In this document: positions 1-11,350 of the stretch, in pieces
Numbering within the stretch: position 1 is the stretch's first letter
How the letters are laid out: every line of letters begins with the position of its first letter
Source of the DNA: Salvia splendens
Lineage: Eukaryota > Streptophyta > Magnoliopsida > Lamiales > Lamiaceae
NCBI RefSeq assembly: GCF_004379255.2
Contig: NC_056038.1
Coordinates: forward strand, 31,608,061-31,672,060
Length of the DNA: 64,000 bases
Direction of reading: 5' to 3'
The notes under the pieces: model-generated
What the model saw: the letters and a program-made list of their open reading frames with translations, nothing else
The model's database searches: none
Told to the model about the DNA's origin: nothing
Program-made: the position numbers and the translations under genes

Positions 1-81
1 TTGTATTCATTTATTTGTAAAAATTGTTTTTAAGTATAAAAATCAATTTTTATGAATAAAAAGTATTTTTTTTAATTTTCG

Positions 82-266
82 GTTGAACCACCGGTTCATG
101 CCAAAAACCGGCGGTTTTGAACCGCCTCGTGAACCGGCGGTTTTTTGAACCGGAACCGGAACCGCCGGCACCCTTGGCGGGCCGGTTCCGGTTCAAGCCT
201 ATGATGAACCTTGAACCGCCGGTTCATGAACTGGAACCGGCGGTTCGGAACCGTTGTGCATGCCTA
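82..266. mobile_element. 3' end of a hAT-like MITE, cut by the window edge
   Basis: The stretch is built from alternating AACCGGCGGTT and GGTTCCGGTTC type motifs in both orientations, as in the subterminal repeats of plant hAT elements. It ends in GTGCATGCCTA, whose reverse complement starts TAGGCATG, close to the TAGGG ends of the complete hAT MITEs elsewhere in this window. The other end lies upstream, so the target duplication cannot be checked. The 86-aa open frame through it is a by-product of the repeats. Confidence 0.5.
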
Positions 267-739
267 ACCACTTACATGGCAATATACGAACCTGCACCTG
301 CATTACATGGGAAAGAACAGATATTAGAAAAATATATATCTTTGAATGTAGAAACTTCTAAACTGTCATATGTTTGAATGCACAATTAGTAAAAGAGAGG
401 AGAGAGAAAGAACAATGGGTAAAATAAGAAAGATGAAAGTAGTGAAAATAGTGTTAGTGGATTGTGATGTTCACATTATTAGTATAAATCTTAAATAAAT
501 TATTATTTTGAGGTAATATGTGGTTCAAAAATTTTCAAATATAAACAGTTTATAAAGTTTCTATTTTTAATGGACATACCAAATTGGAAATACTTTCTAT
601 TTTTAAAGGACATAAGTAGTAAAAAATTAGAGAATTTAGTATTAAAGTTTAATAAGTACTATATATTTAATCTAAAAACATTAGTATATATAATTATCTA
701 CGTATAAATCAAACTATATATATACATAGAGTAGTGATC
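267..739. other. AT-rich intergenic DNA
   Basis: No coding sequence, TIR pair or tandem repeat was seen here. Confidence 0.5.
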
Positions 740-985
740 TAGGGAAACCACTACTTAAATGCATAACAAGAAAACACGAATTTGGTTCACTATAAGAAGC
801 GATTTAGTTCACTATAAGAGTGATTTAGTTCACTACAGGAAGGAGTGAACCAAACGCCATTATAGTGAACTAAATCCTTCTTGGAGAAAATATTTCACTA
901 TGATGGTATTTTAGTTCACTCCTTGTATTGAAATTCATATAGTGAACTAAAATGCCCATATAGTGAACTAGATCATCTTGATCTA
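740..985. repeat. cluster of inverted AGTTCACTATA motifs (MITE-like)
   Basis: A core GTTCACTATA or its reverse complement TATAGTGAAC, with minor variants, occurs about eight times in some 200 bp. The forward copies lie mostly on the left and the reverse copies mostly on the right, giving a loose fold-back. This resembles the subterminal repeats of a non-autonomous DNA transposon. No convincing terminal inverted repeat or target duplication could be fixed. Confidence 0.45.
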
Positions 986-1617
986 ATGACTGAGATTTGT
1001 TCTCTAGTTATACACTTAATTAAGTTATACTTTGATCATCTCCCTATATATATATATAATAAAATTAACAATGTTGTGCATCAAGCGAGGATAGTGCTCA
1101 TATATGGAGCTCACCTACGGTATGTAGCATATAATTTCCAAAGCTTTACTTATTGTAAGAATATTTAATTTAAGGAATGGTTATAATTTTAATCATAACT
1201 TCTCGTTGAATTCTAATAGTCATAAGTATAAAAATCACAAATTTTCAATTTTTTGCAATTGTCCTAATATGGTAAACTTGAAAATAATATGATAAAAACA
1301 AATATAACATGACAACAAAACATTTTTAGTTTTGGGTAAAATGACATCATTGTGTTTGAAGTGTTGATTAAAACAACACTAAATTATTTGAAATTACATG
1401 ATTTTGTGTGACATCAGTTTTTGAATATGTTCGTTGTGGGACAATTAAAAAAAATTAAAATTTGTGATTTTATATTCCAGTTTCAAAAATTACGAGACAG
1501 ACTAGAAGTCAACGAAAAAGTTATAACTATAATTGCAATATTCCAACTCAGGCTATAATGAGAGTGATAATAATAACATAGAGAATTAGACAAAGCACAT
1601 ATAGTAGTTAAAAGTAC
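986..1617. other. AT-rich DNA downstream of the RBR pseudogene
   Basis: On the minus strand this is where the RING2 exon of an RBR ligase should follow. No CRCG..FCY.CG type sequence was found. Confidence 0.4.
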
Positions 1618-2407
1618 CTGCATGTAGCCACCAAGACATTCTATTGACTGGCCACATTTAGGGCATCTCGTCCACTTCATCTTCTCAAGCAAACGACCGA
1701 ATTGAACGTCATTTTTGTCCCTTTCTTGGGTGGCCTCGCTGCACCTAAACCCTGCGTGCCATGGAACCCTACACACGAAGGAAACAAAAGAGCCTCTTGC
1801 ATGCAGGGCAAACACATTTGGAGGTTGCCTTGTCGCACTCATTGATGATCAGCTCAGAGCAGTCCCGATAAGGGCAATAGCAACTTGTGTAAGCTGAAAC
1901 AAATGATCGGCAAAGACAATCACACCAATTTACGAAGACCAAGGATGGGATTATCGGCCGGCATTCCATAGGAATTAGGGCTTTTCCACAATTTAGTTCT
2001 GGGCACTTGATGGTATATATGTTGTCATCAATCTTAGACTGGATGTGACTACCTATGCACTATTCAGTCACAAAGTTTGACATAAAATTAATATTGGTCA
2101 CTAACATCACTAATTATGCACTAATCGATTTTAAAATGTATAAAATAATCAACTCAGTAAAAATATACGTACTCAAATATAACAATGAAACCCTCATCAT
2201 ATAATTTTAGTGCGGTTTTATAGATTGAAAGCAAAAATAAAATCAGGAAAAATTAATAATGTGAGACGAGTAGGGTGTAATCATACAACGTACCATGAAA
2301 CAAATATTATGAAGACAATTTTTGTCGTGGCTGAATTTCTGGCTCAACATTGCTGGTTCTATACAGATTTCACATGTGAAATGTTGTTGTATTTTGTCGC
2401 TCGTCAT
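1618..2407 (-). pseudogene. RBR-type (RING-IBR-RING) E3 ubiquitin ligase, truncated and frameshifted
   Basis: Two exons are readable on the minus strand. Exon 1 (2407-2294, 38 codons) starts at ATG and carries the first RING half, FTCEICIEP followed by a C-x-H-x2-C block, then a GTACGT donor. Exon 2 (2059-1618) continues in frame with CIGSHIQSKIDDN, then IKCPELNCGKAL, CPYRDCSEL, CPACKRLFC and, in another frame, VPWHAGFRC and RCPKCGQSIE. This is the order of RING1 and the in-between-RING domain in plant ARI/RNF144-like ligases, which move ubiquitin through a RING2 cysteine. Near 1780 the frame breaks between RLFCF and CRVPWH; a 4-base excess (CGTG) explains it. No RING2 catalytic exon was found, so the copy should be inactive. 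Family assignment is firm; the exact member is not. Confidence 0.8.
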
Positions 2408-2452
2408 GCTTGTATCTTGTTGTCTCTAAGTGTTAAGAACGACCCTTCTCTC

Positions 2453-2460
2453 TATATATA
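2453..2460 (-). promoter_or_regulatory. TATA box of the RBR copy
   Basis: TATATATA lies about 46 bases before the minus-strand ATG at 2407, a normal plant TATA-to-start distance. The promoter of this broken copy may therefore survive. Confidence 0.4.
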
Positions 2461-3044
2461 GACACAGTATTATACGCTTAAAAAGAGATTATCTTCGACT
2501 GCAACTAAAATTCCTCTCCATCAATGAAGAATTCGGTTTGGATCAGGACTAAAATAATTAATTTTACAAAAACCGAATTGCACATCGAGAAGATCGATGT
2601 ATATTTGGAAAAGGAGTTGCATATATGAATGTGGAAATAGAGTCGTCCTGTATGTATTTAAGACTCAGATTTCGAATCTATCCTTTCACTTATCATAATC
2701 ACATACATATAATTTTGATAATAAATAATTCTAAATTACTATCTAGCTATATTTCTCAGATATACGAGTATTTTATATTTTTTGTTTTGAGATTTTCTAC
2801 AGTTTACAAGAAATTTGGGAAGAAACGTTTATATGGATTGTGGAAGAAATATAGCTTGTGATCTTGGATGAAGAAGAAACGTTTTCTGAAAAATTACCGA
2901 TAAAGATGAAAGAAGACAGCGGAGAAGATTGGCGTGATATCAGTATGTGGAAGGTGTAAATTAGGTTTCATTAAGGTTTAATATGGATTGGGCTTTTAGT
3001 ATTAAGAGTCAACTACAAAAATTCACAAGATTCAACACTGCATC
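2461..3044. other. intergenic DNA
   Basis: AT-rich; no recognisable gene or element was seen. Confidence 0.45.
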
Positions 3045-3231
3045 TTTCCAACGGAGAGCAGCACCGTCAACACTGCCGCTGCGATTCGCCGCTGTCCCTA
3101 TCGAAATCACGACGGCTTCAGCGCCGCTGCCGCTGCCACGCTCGGCTTCCGTCACCGCCGAGCTCCAGCCGCATCAGTCGGTGTCCGTCTCAAGCCGGGC
3201 CTTCGTCGAGCGGCGCCGCTTCTCACAACAG
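3045..3231 (+). other. GC-rich exon-like island followed by a donor-like site
   Basis: This short stretch is much richer in GC (GCCGCTGC type runs) than its surroundings. It reads openly on the plus strand as an Ala/Pro/Ser/Arg-rich peptide up to a CAACAG|GTATGG junction that would make a good splice donor. It could be the first exon of an unrecognised or lost gene, or captured genic DNA. No domain is recognisable. Confidence 0.3.
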
Positions 3232-4216
3232 GTATGGTTCCCCTCCCCAAAATGTTTTTACCCAAGTTTTCATAACTATTGGATTTCAATTTGCTATTCA
3301 GAGTATTAAATTTTGCAATTTGGGAGAAAGGGCTAAACTTAAAGGTTGAGTCTTTGAACAATAATGAACCATTCAACAAGTTTCCAAAAAAATTTCAAGA
3401 CTAAATCTTTTCCTGACTACTGTGAAAATATGTATCTAGATTTCAGAAATTAGAGGGTATACCTTTGGAGAGAGAAAATTTCCTAGTAGCAAAAGAGGCA
3501 AGTTTTATTTTTCCTCTCAAACTGTGATGTCAAGCAATTGTGCCAGGAGTTAATAAATTGCGATTTTGTACTTGCCGAATTGAATTTGAAGGGGTTATAC
3601 CTTTTGTTTGATCGAGTAGTTGCAAATGAAAGAAGATTTCTCTATGTTACTTTTCTCAGATTTTGAATGTATGAGATTGTGTTGTGGAGTTGAAGAATAT
3701 ATATGGGGGAAAACCGTTTGGTGATGGGATTGGGAGAATTATATTTAACTGTGAAATAAAGAATTGGTTTTTATTTTAGGCTTCTCAAAATTAGTCCCTA
3801 GTAAAAGAAAGAAAATGGCTAGAATAAGGTAGATAAAAGTGATAGACCCAAATTAATTTCGTTTCTTTTGTTTTATAACTCCAAACACTAATTAAATTAT
3901 TCACGAACATCTAATCTTTTTCTTCCCATTGCAATTAACCATCCAAGACTTTGCACTGCGAGTTATTTTTTCTTTTTCTCTCTGCATTTAAAATTCAGAA
4001 TAGAGATTCATTAGTTTTTCAATATTTTCTACATTTAATTTTATGTAGAATGTACATACTCACCTCTTATTCCAGTTTTCCATGCTATACGTGTTCTTTG
4101 GTTTCCATGCTTCTTGAAATTGTTTAAAATGATTCCAGCCAAAAAATGTTGCTGCATTCATTCACTGGAATGATAAAACTGTAATACTAAACAAGTTACA
4201 ACATTAATTAACTACT
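3232..4216. other. AT-rich DNA, no gene seen
   Basis: It could be an intron of the GC-rich upstream exon. No coding similarity was recognised. Confidence 0.4.
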
Positions 4217-4221
4217 ATGTC

Positions 4222-5083
4222 TGTTGAATATTGGTGGACTTCATTTGGGCCTGGTTTATTTGTAGCCCATGTGTATCTTAATTGGGCCTGACCCAATTCA
4301 CTCACCTCTCACTCCTGGATGCCGCCACGTGCCCCTCTCACTCGGATCCTTGTCTCCAGCCGTTGGATCCAGGTTTGTGTTTGTTATGAGAGTGAGACCC
4401 TTGGTCTTTCTTGATTATTCTCATATTCTCACTCTCTCTCTACTCTCAGACGCTCTCTCTCTGTTCTCTCGCTCCCTCTCTTCTGTTCTTCTTCTCCGAC
4501 GGTTCTCCGCCGGATTTCTGATGCTCTCTCACGGTTGAAAGTGTAGAGGAGCTTGCTACAGTAACTAGGGAGGCAACTGCTTCGGTTGCTGAGTAGTTGG
4601 TGAACTAGGGTTTTGTTTTGGAGCGTGTTCTGTGAGGTTTTGTTTCTTGAACGGTTAGATCTGGTGTTTAGGGGTTGTGTTGGCCTGGAATCGGGAGTGT
4701 GAGGTGATTCACCGGTTGATTCGGCGGTACTCCTTTGGATCTGAGTTCTGGAGAATAGGCTGTATCATCGGCGGGTGTCTGAGCCGTTGATTGTTGTTTC
4801 TTTCATGTGTACTTAAGTTCTCTTGTCTATTTGTGACAGATCTGAGAAGATCTGTTTCTTGTGTTACTGACTCGTTTACTTAGTGTACAGGTTGAAGGAG
4901 CTGGAGATAGGAAGCTATCGTGAACATGTGTAATAGATAGCTTACTTTTCTGTAATCTGTATTTGAGATTGGTTGTAATCTTGAATGTATTATCAGTCGC
5001 TTGGTTGGAGTTTGACTGAGCTCCCTATTCAAGAATAAAGAGGTCTTGGTAATTAGTGAACCCGATCTAGTCTGATCCCTACA
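4222..5083. mobile_element. solo LTR of a Copia-type retrotransposon
   Basis: The 862-bp segment starts TGTTGAATATTGG and ends GATCCCTACA, so it has the TG...CA ends of an LTR. It is flanked on both sides by the same five bases ATGTC (4217-4221 and 5084-5088), a perfect target site duplication. No internal domain, primer-binding site or second LTR is adjacent. This is the expected product of unequal recombination between the two LTRs of a former full element. A CT-rich stretch near 4430-4500 may mark the old promoter and start region. Copia is inferred from size and TSD length only. Confidence 0.85.
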
Positions 5084-6156
5084 ATGTCCATTATATCTTG
5101 ATTGAAAATAATGGAAGTGATTGATAATTATATTTCTATATTTAGAAGCAAAATCTACTATATCCAGTAAATCCTTTATATGATTATATTCACTTATTTA
5201 TTTTTGAATATCTCTTTTACTGCATAAAGTTCCCACCGAAGAATGACACCTTTAATTACATTGGTTAATAATTTCTTCCTAAAGTGCCTACCTCTATTAT
5301 CAATGTCCGTTGTGTCCGGCTTTATGAGAACAATCCTCGAGATAAGAATGATATGACTTTAGAAGCTGTGTTCCATGATCGTGTGGTACGCTTTCTGATT
5401 GCTTCATTTTTTGTAAAATGAGGTTATAATCAAAAATCAGTTTGTTATAACATATATTTTGTCATTCTCTAATGGATGGGCATTTTTTATTAAAGGGCAC
5501 TAGAATTCAAGCATCATTTCCAGGGGGCTCGTGCCAGAAAATTGTTGCTAAACTTAGGGAAGGAGGGATATTTTGCATTAGGAATTTTCTTGTGAAGCCA
5601 AACAATCTCAAGAATAAGACCACCAGTCATGAGTTTAGGCTTATCATGGTTGCAAAAACTGAAATGTTTGAAGTCACAGATCCTAAATTCCAGTACTGTA
5701 TGTTTTCATTTAAGAATTTTGACGAGATAGCAAGGCTTGACAGAAATGCTGAAGAAACATTTTTTGGTGTTATCTTTACATATTTTTTGTTTTTCTGTCA
5801 TTATATATATTTGCATAAATTAATTGTTTGATGCTGCAGATGTAATAGGAGTAATTGTTGCACCTGGGAGAGTTCTATGCCAGCCTAAGAGTAGACTTAT
5901 TGAAATTGAAATTGCCGATGAGAAGTAACTTTGAAAACTGTTATAACAATTACTCCTTTAAGGTTTTTATTTTTATTAATCTGTGTATTTTTGCATATTG
6001 CAGCCATAACAAGATATTTTGCACTATTTGGGATGCAAAGGTTGATTCTTACCTTTAACAATTGGAGAAAAGTAAAGAGGCAGTGGCTATTATAATAGTT
6101 TTGTTTTGCCGGTCAAATATGTTTATGGGTAATATGTTTAAATAATTTTTATGTTT

Positions 6157-6232
6157 ATGTTTGTTTGTAGATTTATTTTGTTCTGTTAGTTTTTTATGTT
6201 TGTTTGTAGATTTATTTTTTGTTCTGTTAGTT
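6157..6232 (+). repeat. 39-bp tandem duplication in an RPA-pseudogene intron
   Basis: ATGTTTGTTTGTAGATTTAT and the following bases up to CTGTTAG occur twice with a period of 39 bp (6157 and 6196). Confidence 0.8.
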
Positions 6233-6392
6233 TTTTTAATCTTTATTTCGATTACTCTAATATTTTTAGGTCAGATGCGTGTGTCTACACATTTTAATTC
6301 ATCCCAAGTTTTTATCAATGCTGACATAAGTGAAGTTAAGCAGTTTAGGAGCGGGTATGATAACAGTAGTTATTCATTTTATAACTGTGTTG

Positions 6393-6504
6393 CATTTATA
6401 TTATGTCATTGATTAATATTCTTATTTTTTATTTATTGTTTTAGGATACATTTATATTATGTCATTGATTAATATTCTTATTTTTTATTTATTGTTTTAG
6501 GATA
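6393..6504 (+). repeat. 56-bp tandem duplication including a 3' splice site
   Basis: The unit beginning CATTTATATTATGTC and ending in TTGTTTTAGGATA occurs twice back to back (starts 6393 and 6449). It contains the branch/polypyrimidine region and the AG acceptor of the next RPA-like exon, so that acceptor is present twice, 56 bp apart. Confidence 0.85.
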
Positions 6505-6899
6505 TCTGGGGATCCAATTTTCATGAGCATGGTGTCATTAGGAGAAGTTGGAAACATGATAAGTAATGAGTTTGATGACCTGCAACTCAAGAACCTGGAT
6601 GATGTCTTGTGTCTTCAGGTAGTCTATATTTGTGGTTATTATGTTTTTTTCTATTACTTTACTTATTAAAATCTGAACTCAGTTTATTTCTTCTTCTTAC
6701 TGACAGAACGGTTCCTATTGGGCATTTGGAAGGGTTGTTTCTGTGGAATGTCACTACGGTCAATGGTTTTATTAGTCCTGCAAAATTTGTGTGAAGAAGC
6801 TTGAGCAAGTTACCCCTGGGAAGTATAATTGTGTCCATTGTAAGAAGACTTTTGGTTATGCCTTTAAAAGGTATTACATTTATTTTGAATTTTGGTCCA

Positions 6900-8176
6900 C
6901 ACAAAACTAATCACACATAAGATCAACATTAAACAAACTGATTTTTACAATAAGTTAATAAAAATTAAGCCAAGGTGCTGGTAAAATTTTATGACGTTTC
7001 CCGTCCAAATGTGGGCCCAGTGGCACTTCTGTAAATTTTCCAAACAAGTCTTCTTTTATATGAGTATAGATTAATCTGATACGTGAGTAGTATTCATATG
7101 GTTTTGTTGTAGGGATTGTGGAAAAGCGTCATGATTTGAATAATTATAATTTTCATGCCCCAATTTTTTAGAGATATACAAGATAGAATTCTATAGAGGG
7201 ATTTTCTCCTGTGTCATATCTATTCCAAGGAGATAAAAGCCTAACCAATTTTATTCTAAGATGTCCCCATATTCTTCCTTCCCCTTTCTTTTTCTTTATA
7301 GTTTACTTATTTGTTTAACTTCTTTCTAGATAATTCAATATAATCAAATGGAGTATTAAATACAAGAATTCAAATATCCCACTTATATGAACAATCAGCA
7401 ACTTCTTATTCAAACAATTATATATTATATTATTCTTAGTTTATTAATCTTCATCTAAATTAAAAATTAATTATTATCATTATCAATTCAAAATATTACT
7501 AATATATCATAATTTAACGATTTTCTTATAGGAACACAAATTTCGGTCTAATTTAATTTTTATGGGGTTACAGTGTCACTATTGGAAAAATACATTGTTT
7601 CACCCTCATGGACCAACATTTAAGTTATTTAGCCATATATTTGAATTATCTAAAGTGGAATATTCATTGGTGATTCCCATGATTTTACTACAAATAAGTA
7701 GTAATATGGAGTAGTAATTAACAATGCCGTTTCCCAAAAGAATATTGTTTTACTACTAAATGAAATGAATTAAAATAATCATTGTACGTAACTGCCATAT
7801 TAAAAGTTTCCACACCTAATTTTTTTTAATAGTTTTTGTTTATGCATTTACATCTCTGGCATAAATTGGTTATTCAAAACCTCTAAAAATTCGCATTTTA
7901 TATAGTCATAGATAGATAATTGTCGTGGATATCCTGAATATTTTGTTGTTGGTATTAGATGATTTAATATTTATGTTGAATTGATTGGTATTAATGGTTG
8001 TTATTAGTATTTGAAATTTTACGATGATTGGAATTATTTTGGGTATGTTGGTTGATACAATAGTGCATTGGTACGTAAGTTCTAGAAAATGAATTTTGAA
8101 TTTTTATTTTTTGGTATTTATTCAGTTTCAGTTTTTTGGTTGAGGTGGATTAGTAAAGTTTCAATTTCAATTTTAG
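6900..8176. other. AT-rich DNA between the RPA-like and HSP70-like pseudogenes
   Basis: No gene was seen. The segment 7069-7160 resembles 25106-25190 upstream of the TSJT1 gene. The missing N-terminal HSP70 exons were looked for here and not found. Confidence 0.5.
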
Positions 8177-9783
8177 TGATATCCAGAGGAGGGCTGTGAT
8201 TGATGCAGCCACAAAAGCTGGTTTACACCCTCTCCGTCTTATTCACGAGACCGATGCTACTGCTTTGGCCTATGGTTTCTGGAAAACTGATCTATCAGAA
8301 AATGAACTAATGAATGTCGCTTTTGTTGACGCGGGGCAACTATGTATTGCTGCATTGAAGAGGTTTTGGCTCACACTTTTGATCGTTCCCTGTGTGGAAG
8401 AGATTTTGATCAAGCTCTTTACCAACATTTTGCTGCAAAATTTAAGGATGAATATAAGATTGATGTTCATCAGAGTGCAGCGGCTTGTCAAAGTCTCCGT
8501 AAAATACTGAAGAAAATGCTCAGTGCTATTCCTGAAGTTGAAATAGGCTATATCAAGAGAGAGGAGTTTGAACAAATTTGCACCTCAATTCTGGAGCCTG
8601 TGCAGAAGTCCTTCATTTGAAGTTAGGGAATTCCAGGTGCATTTTCATTCCTATCTTGGCTTTGTCTTCTAATGTGTTCACAGTTATACTTATACCTTCT
8701 TGTTGGAACTTCTACGTTCATGTAATCCATTGTTCAAAATCTGTGACATAAATGCTGAAATATATCCTTCCTTTACTTGTGCAGGTTAACGAGAGCTTCC
8801 CGTTCCCCATTTCTCTGACATGGAAAACTCCTGATGGTGATACGCAAAACAGAGAGGGTGGTGATAATCTGCAGACCACTGCTGTATTCCCGAAGGGAAG
8901 CCCAATACCTAGCATGAAAGCTTTGACATTCTATATGTCTGAGACCTTCGCATTAGATGTACAATATGCTGATGGCAGTGAATTGCAAGCTCCTGCAAAG
9001 ATCAGCCGTTATACGGTAAGTTTGGTTTGCAAATTTGTTTTAATCCAACATTCGACAGTCTGTAGATTGTAGCCCCGCTACTTACTCAGCATCTATTTTC
9101 CTTTGTATTGGCACATTGACTGCAGATTGGACCTTTCCAGTCCACAAATGGTCAGAAGGCAAAATTGGAAGTCACAGTGCGTCTTAATCTTCATGGTATT
9201 GTGTCTGTTGAATCTGCAACTGTAAGCTCTTGGCTCTCATGATGAATTTTATCTCTCATCCTATCTGCCGAGTTTAAGGCTTCTCATTATTTTTGCCTAT
9301 GATGCCAATTTATATGCCTATTATAGGACAACTTTGGTAATGGAAAGTCTTACGTTTTTCTTCGCCCGTGGCCTAGTTATAGTTTACTATCTTGGTAATA
9401 AATAATAATTTATTGCCTTAGCAGATTGTTGGATAATTGGATTGCAATTATGTATATCGTACTTAATTACTTAATGTGTAGGAATACTACGGATGTCATA
9501 AATTTTATCTGTTTTTCCCATGAATGGTGCATGTTATCAGTAGTGTAAAATTGTATTATTCCACATGTTTAACATTTTGGATTATTTCCTTATTTTTTGT
9601 AGTCATGGAGGTAGAGATAATGCTCTCATCCTAGAATTAATTTAATGAGACATATTTTTGGGATTGTTTTGCAGTTTGAACTTTGTCAAAAGATAGCATG
9701 TACTATAAGATGGTAGGGAACTTAAGTGAGGGGTTATTAGATATTAGATTTGTCATTCAATGAAGATGGTTCAGTCTATAAGT

Positions 9784-10150
9784 GGAATGACATATAAGTG
9801 GAAATCAACCATTTATCTTTGACCATGGTTTTATGTTAAATTAGAACTCCCTAACTTATATGCTTATCAATTTGGTGTGTGAACGACTGAACGTGGATCT
9901 GGATGGCCGTGCCACCAAAGATGTGGGCCCAAATGGAAACAAATGGATGGAGGGTCTTTTATTTGGTTTTGCCACCTGGTCTGAGCTGTCCGTGGACGTC
10001 TGGTTCTAAAGGGGAAATGATTGATACGAATCTCATGCCTGTTGTAACTACATGAAAGTGTGGAATGACATATACTGGGAGTCAGTCCTTTGTCTCGTAT
10101 GGTGGATCTTATATTTAAGTTAGGAGTCCCTAGCTTATATACTTATCAGT
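9784..10150 (+). repeat. degenerate direct repeat in an HSP70-pseudogene intron
   Basis: TGGAATGACATATA followed by a ...CCCTA(A/G)CTTATATRCTTATCA block occurs at about 9784-9870 and again at about 10060-10150. It looks like remnants of an old LTR or related repeat; no element ends were resolved. Confidence 0.4.
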
Positions 10151-10298
10151 ATAAGATAATGACTATCATTATGGGGATAAACATAAACATATACTGCTGA
10201 TGTAAATATGCAGGATTCAGAAACTGGAGCTTCTGCAGCTGAAAATGGCATGCCGGAGTCGGGAGATAAGCCCGTTCAGATGGAAACTGATGTCAAGG

Positions 10299-11101
10299 GG
10301 GTTGATTCTTTTTTTTTGTTATAGAGTATTTTTTACATTCCATAAGTGTACTGGGTTTTTTTAAAATTCCGGCTTTGGGAGAGACGCATGACCCTCTGCG
10401 TCACCCGTTAATGAAACGCATGACCTTGATGCGTTTTAGGGTAAGACGCGTGAGCGTAATGCGTCTTTCAATTTTTTTTATTTTAATTAAAAGACGCATG
10501 ACACACATGCGCATCTCTTTTAAACATGAAGTGGCTCTGTAGTTTAGTGATAAAAATGCCATGTTGTGGCTGTGGAGACTTGAGTTCGAATCCCAGCACC
10601 CACACTACAATTTTTTTTAATTAATTACTCCTATGAGCTTAATGATAAGGTTTTGTAAAAGGTAAAAAAAAAAGGAAAATCTTGTATTAAGACGAAAATA
10701 TAGTTACTATGGTTAACAGCCAATTATTAAATAATTTACTTTTAAAAGGACCCTCATTCCTCACCTAAAACATACATGTACAAATGAAATTAAAATAAAT
10801 ACTAATTTCGGCATATTCGAATTTGTAAATGTTAACGCATAATGAGCATGATTCATGAATGGCAGACTCAACTGTTGATCAGTTACAACAACAATATTGC
10901 AATTTGCAAGGAACAAATTCTTTGAAATGGACATAAAGAAAATAGTTCACAAACATGATAAACAAAGAAACTATGCAAAGGATCGATTAACAAACCCATT
11001 AACCTCTTACACGATAAGGTGTTGAGAGTACAAGACTTATGGCATGAAGAAAGATTCAAACATCTAACTCTCTAATATACTACATCTAACTCTCTAATAT
11101 A
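10299..11101 (+). repeat. left inverted arm of the MULE
   Basis: In order it holds an A/T-rich tip, a GACGCATGA/TGCGTC palindromic array (~10380-10515), a tRNA-His-like sequence (10531-10604) and a long AT-rich tail ending in a short tandem of CATCTAACTCTCTAATATAC. The right arm repeats the same order inverted. Confidence 0.85.
10531..10604 (+). pseudogene. tRNA-His(GTG)-like sequence in the left MULE arm
   Basis: It starts GTGGCTCTGTAGTTTAGTGA and contains the anticodon context TTGTGGC, the T-arm GAGTTCGAATCC and a 3' CCAGCACCCAC. This is very like plant tRNA-His, including the A and B box promoter motifs. The acceptor stem has mismatches and an extra base, so a working tRNA is unlikely. 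Confidence 0.7.
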
Positions 11102-11350
11102 CATCCATAAAGCAATAGATATCCACAGAAAAATATAATTAATTCATTTGTCATCTTTTTAGTACAAAATTAACCACATCAAACTCATTGAGATTTTCAC
11201 AAAAATTCTCATTTGTCTTGACCATCGACATTAATTAGTAGTATGACCTATAAGAGGTAGTAGCATTTAAACAAAGGATAACTCAGATTAACAGTGTACT
11301 AAAAAATAATTTAGAGAGAATTAGAGATAGTGATCCCTCATCAATTCATC

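Larger units (their letters stand above)
5284..6868 (+). pseudogene. replication protein A 70 kDa subunit-like (DUF223/OB-fold) pseudogene
   Basis: Several exons align in order with plant RPA1-like proteins, which bind single-stranded DNA. They are INVRCVRLYENNPRDKND (~5301-5390), HFLLKGTRIQA to DEIARLD (DUF223, ~5475-5778), DVIGVIVAPGRV (~5839), NKIFCTIWDAKVD (~6005), STHFNSSQVFINADI (~6282) and the zinc-binding block CKICVKK..YNCVHCKKTFGYAF (~6780-6868). Two in-frame stops interrupt conserved exons: TAA before QLEKSKEAVAI (~6056) and TAG before SCKICVKK (~6773). The first exon lacks a start. Intron junctions are otherwise well preserved. RPA-like genes are often carried by plant Helitrons, but no Helitron ends were identified here. 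Confidence 0.8.

Noticed and set aside
117..377. 86-aa Pro/Glu-rich frame at the window start
   Set aside because: It is produced by AACCGG-type subterminal repeats of a MITE; no protein family fits.
10531..10604. Functional tRNA-His gene
   Set aside because: Acceptor stem mismatches and an extra base, and its presence in both arms of a transposon, point to a tRNA-derived repeat.
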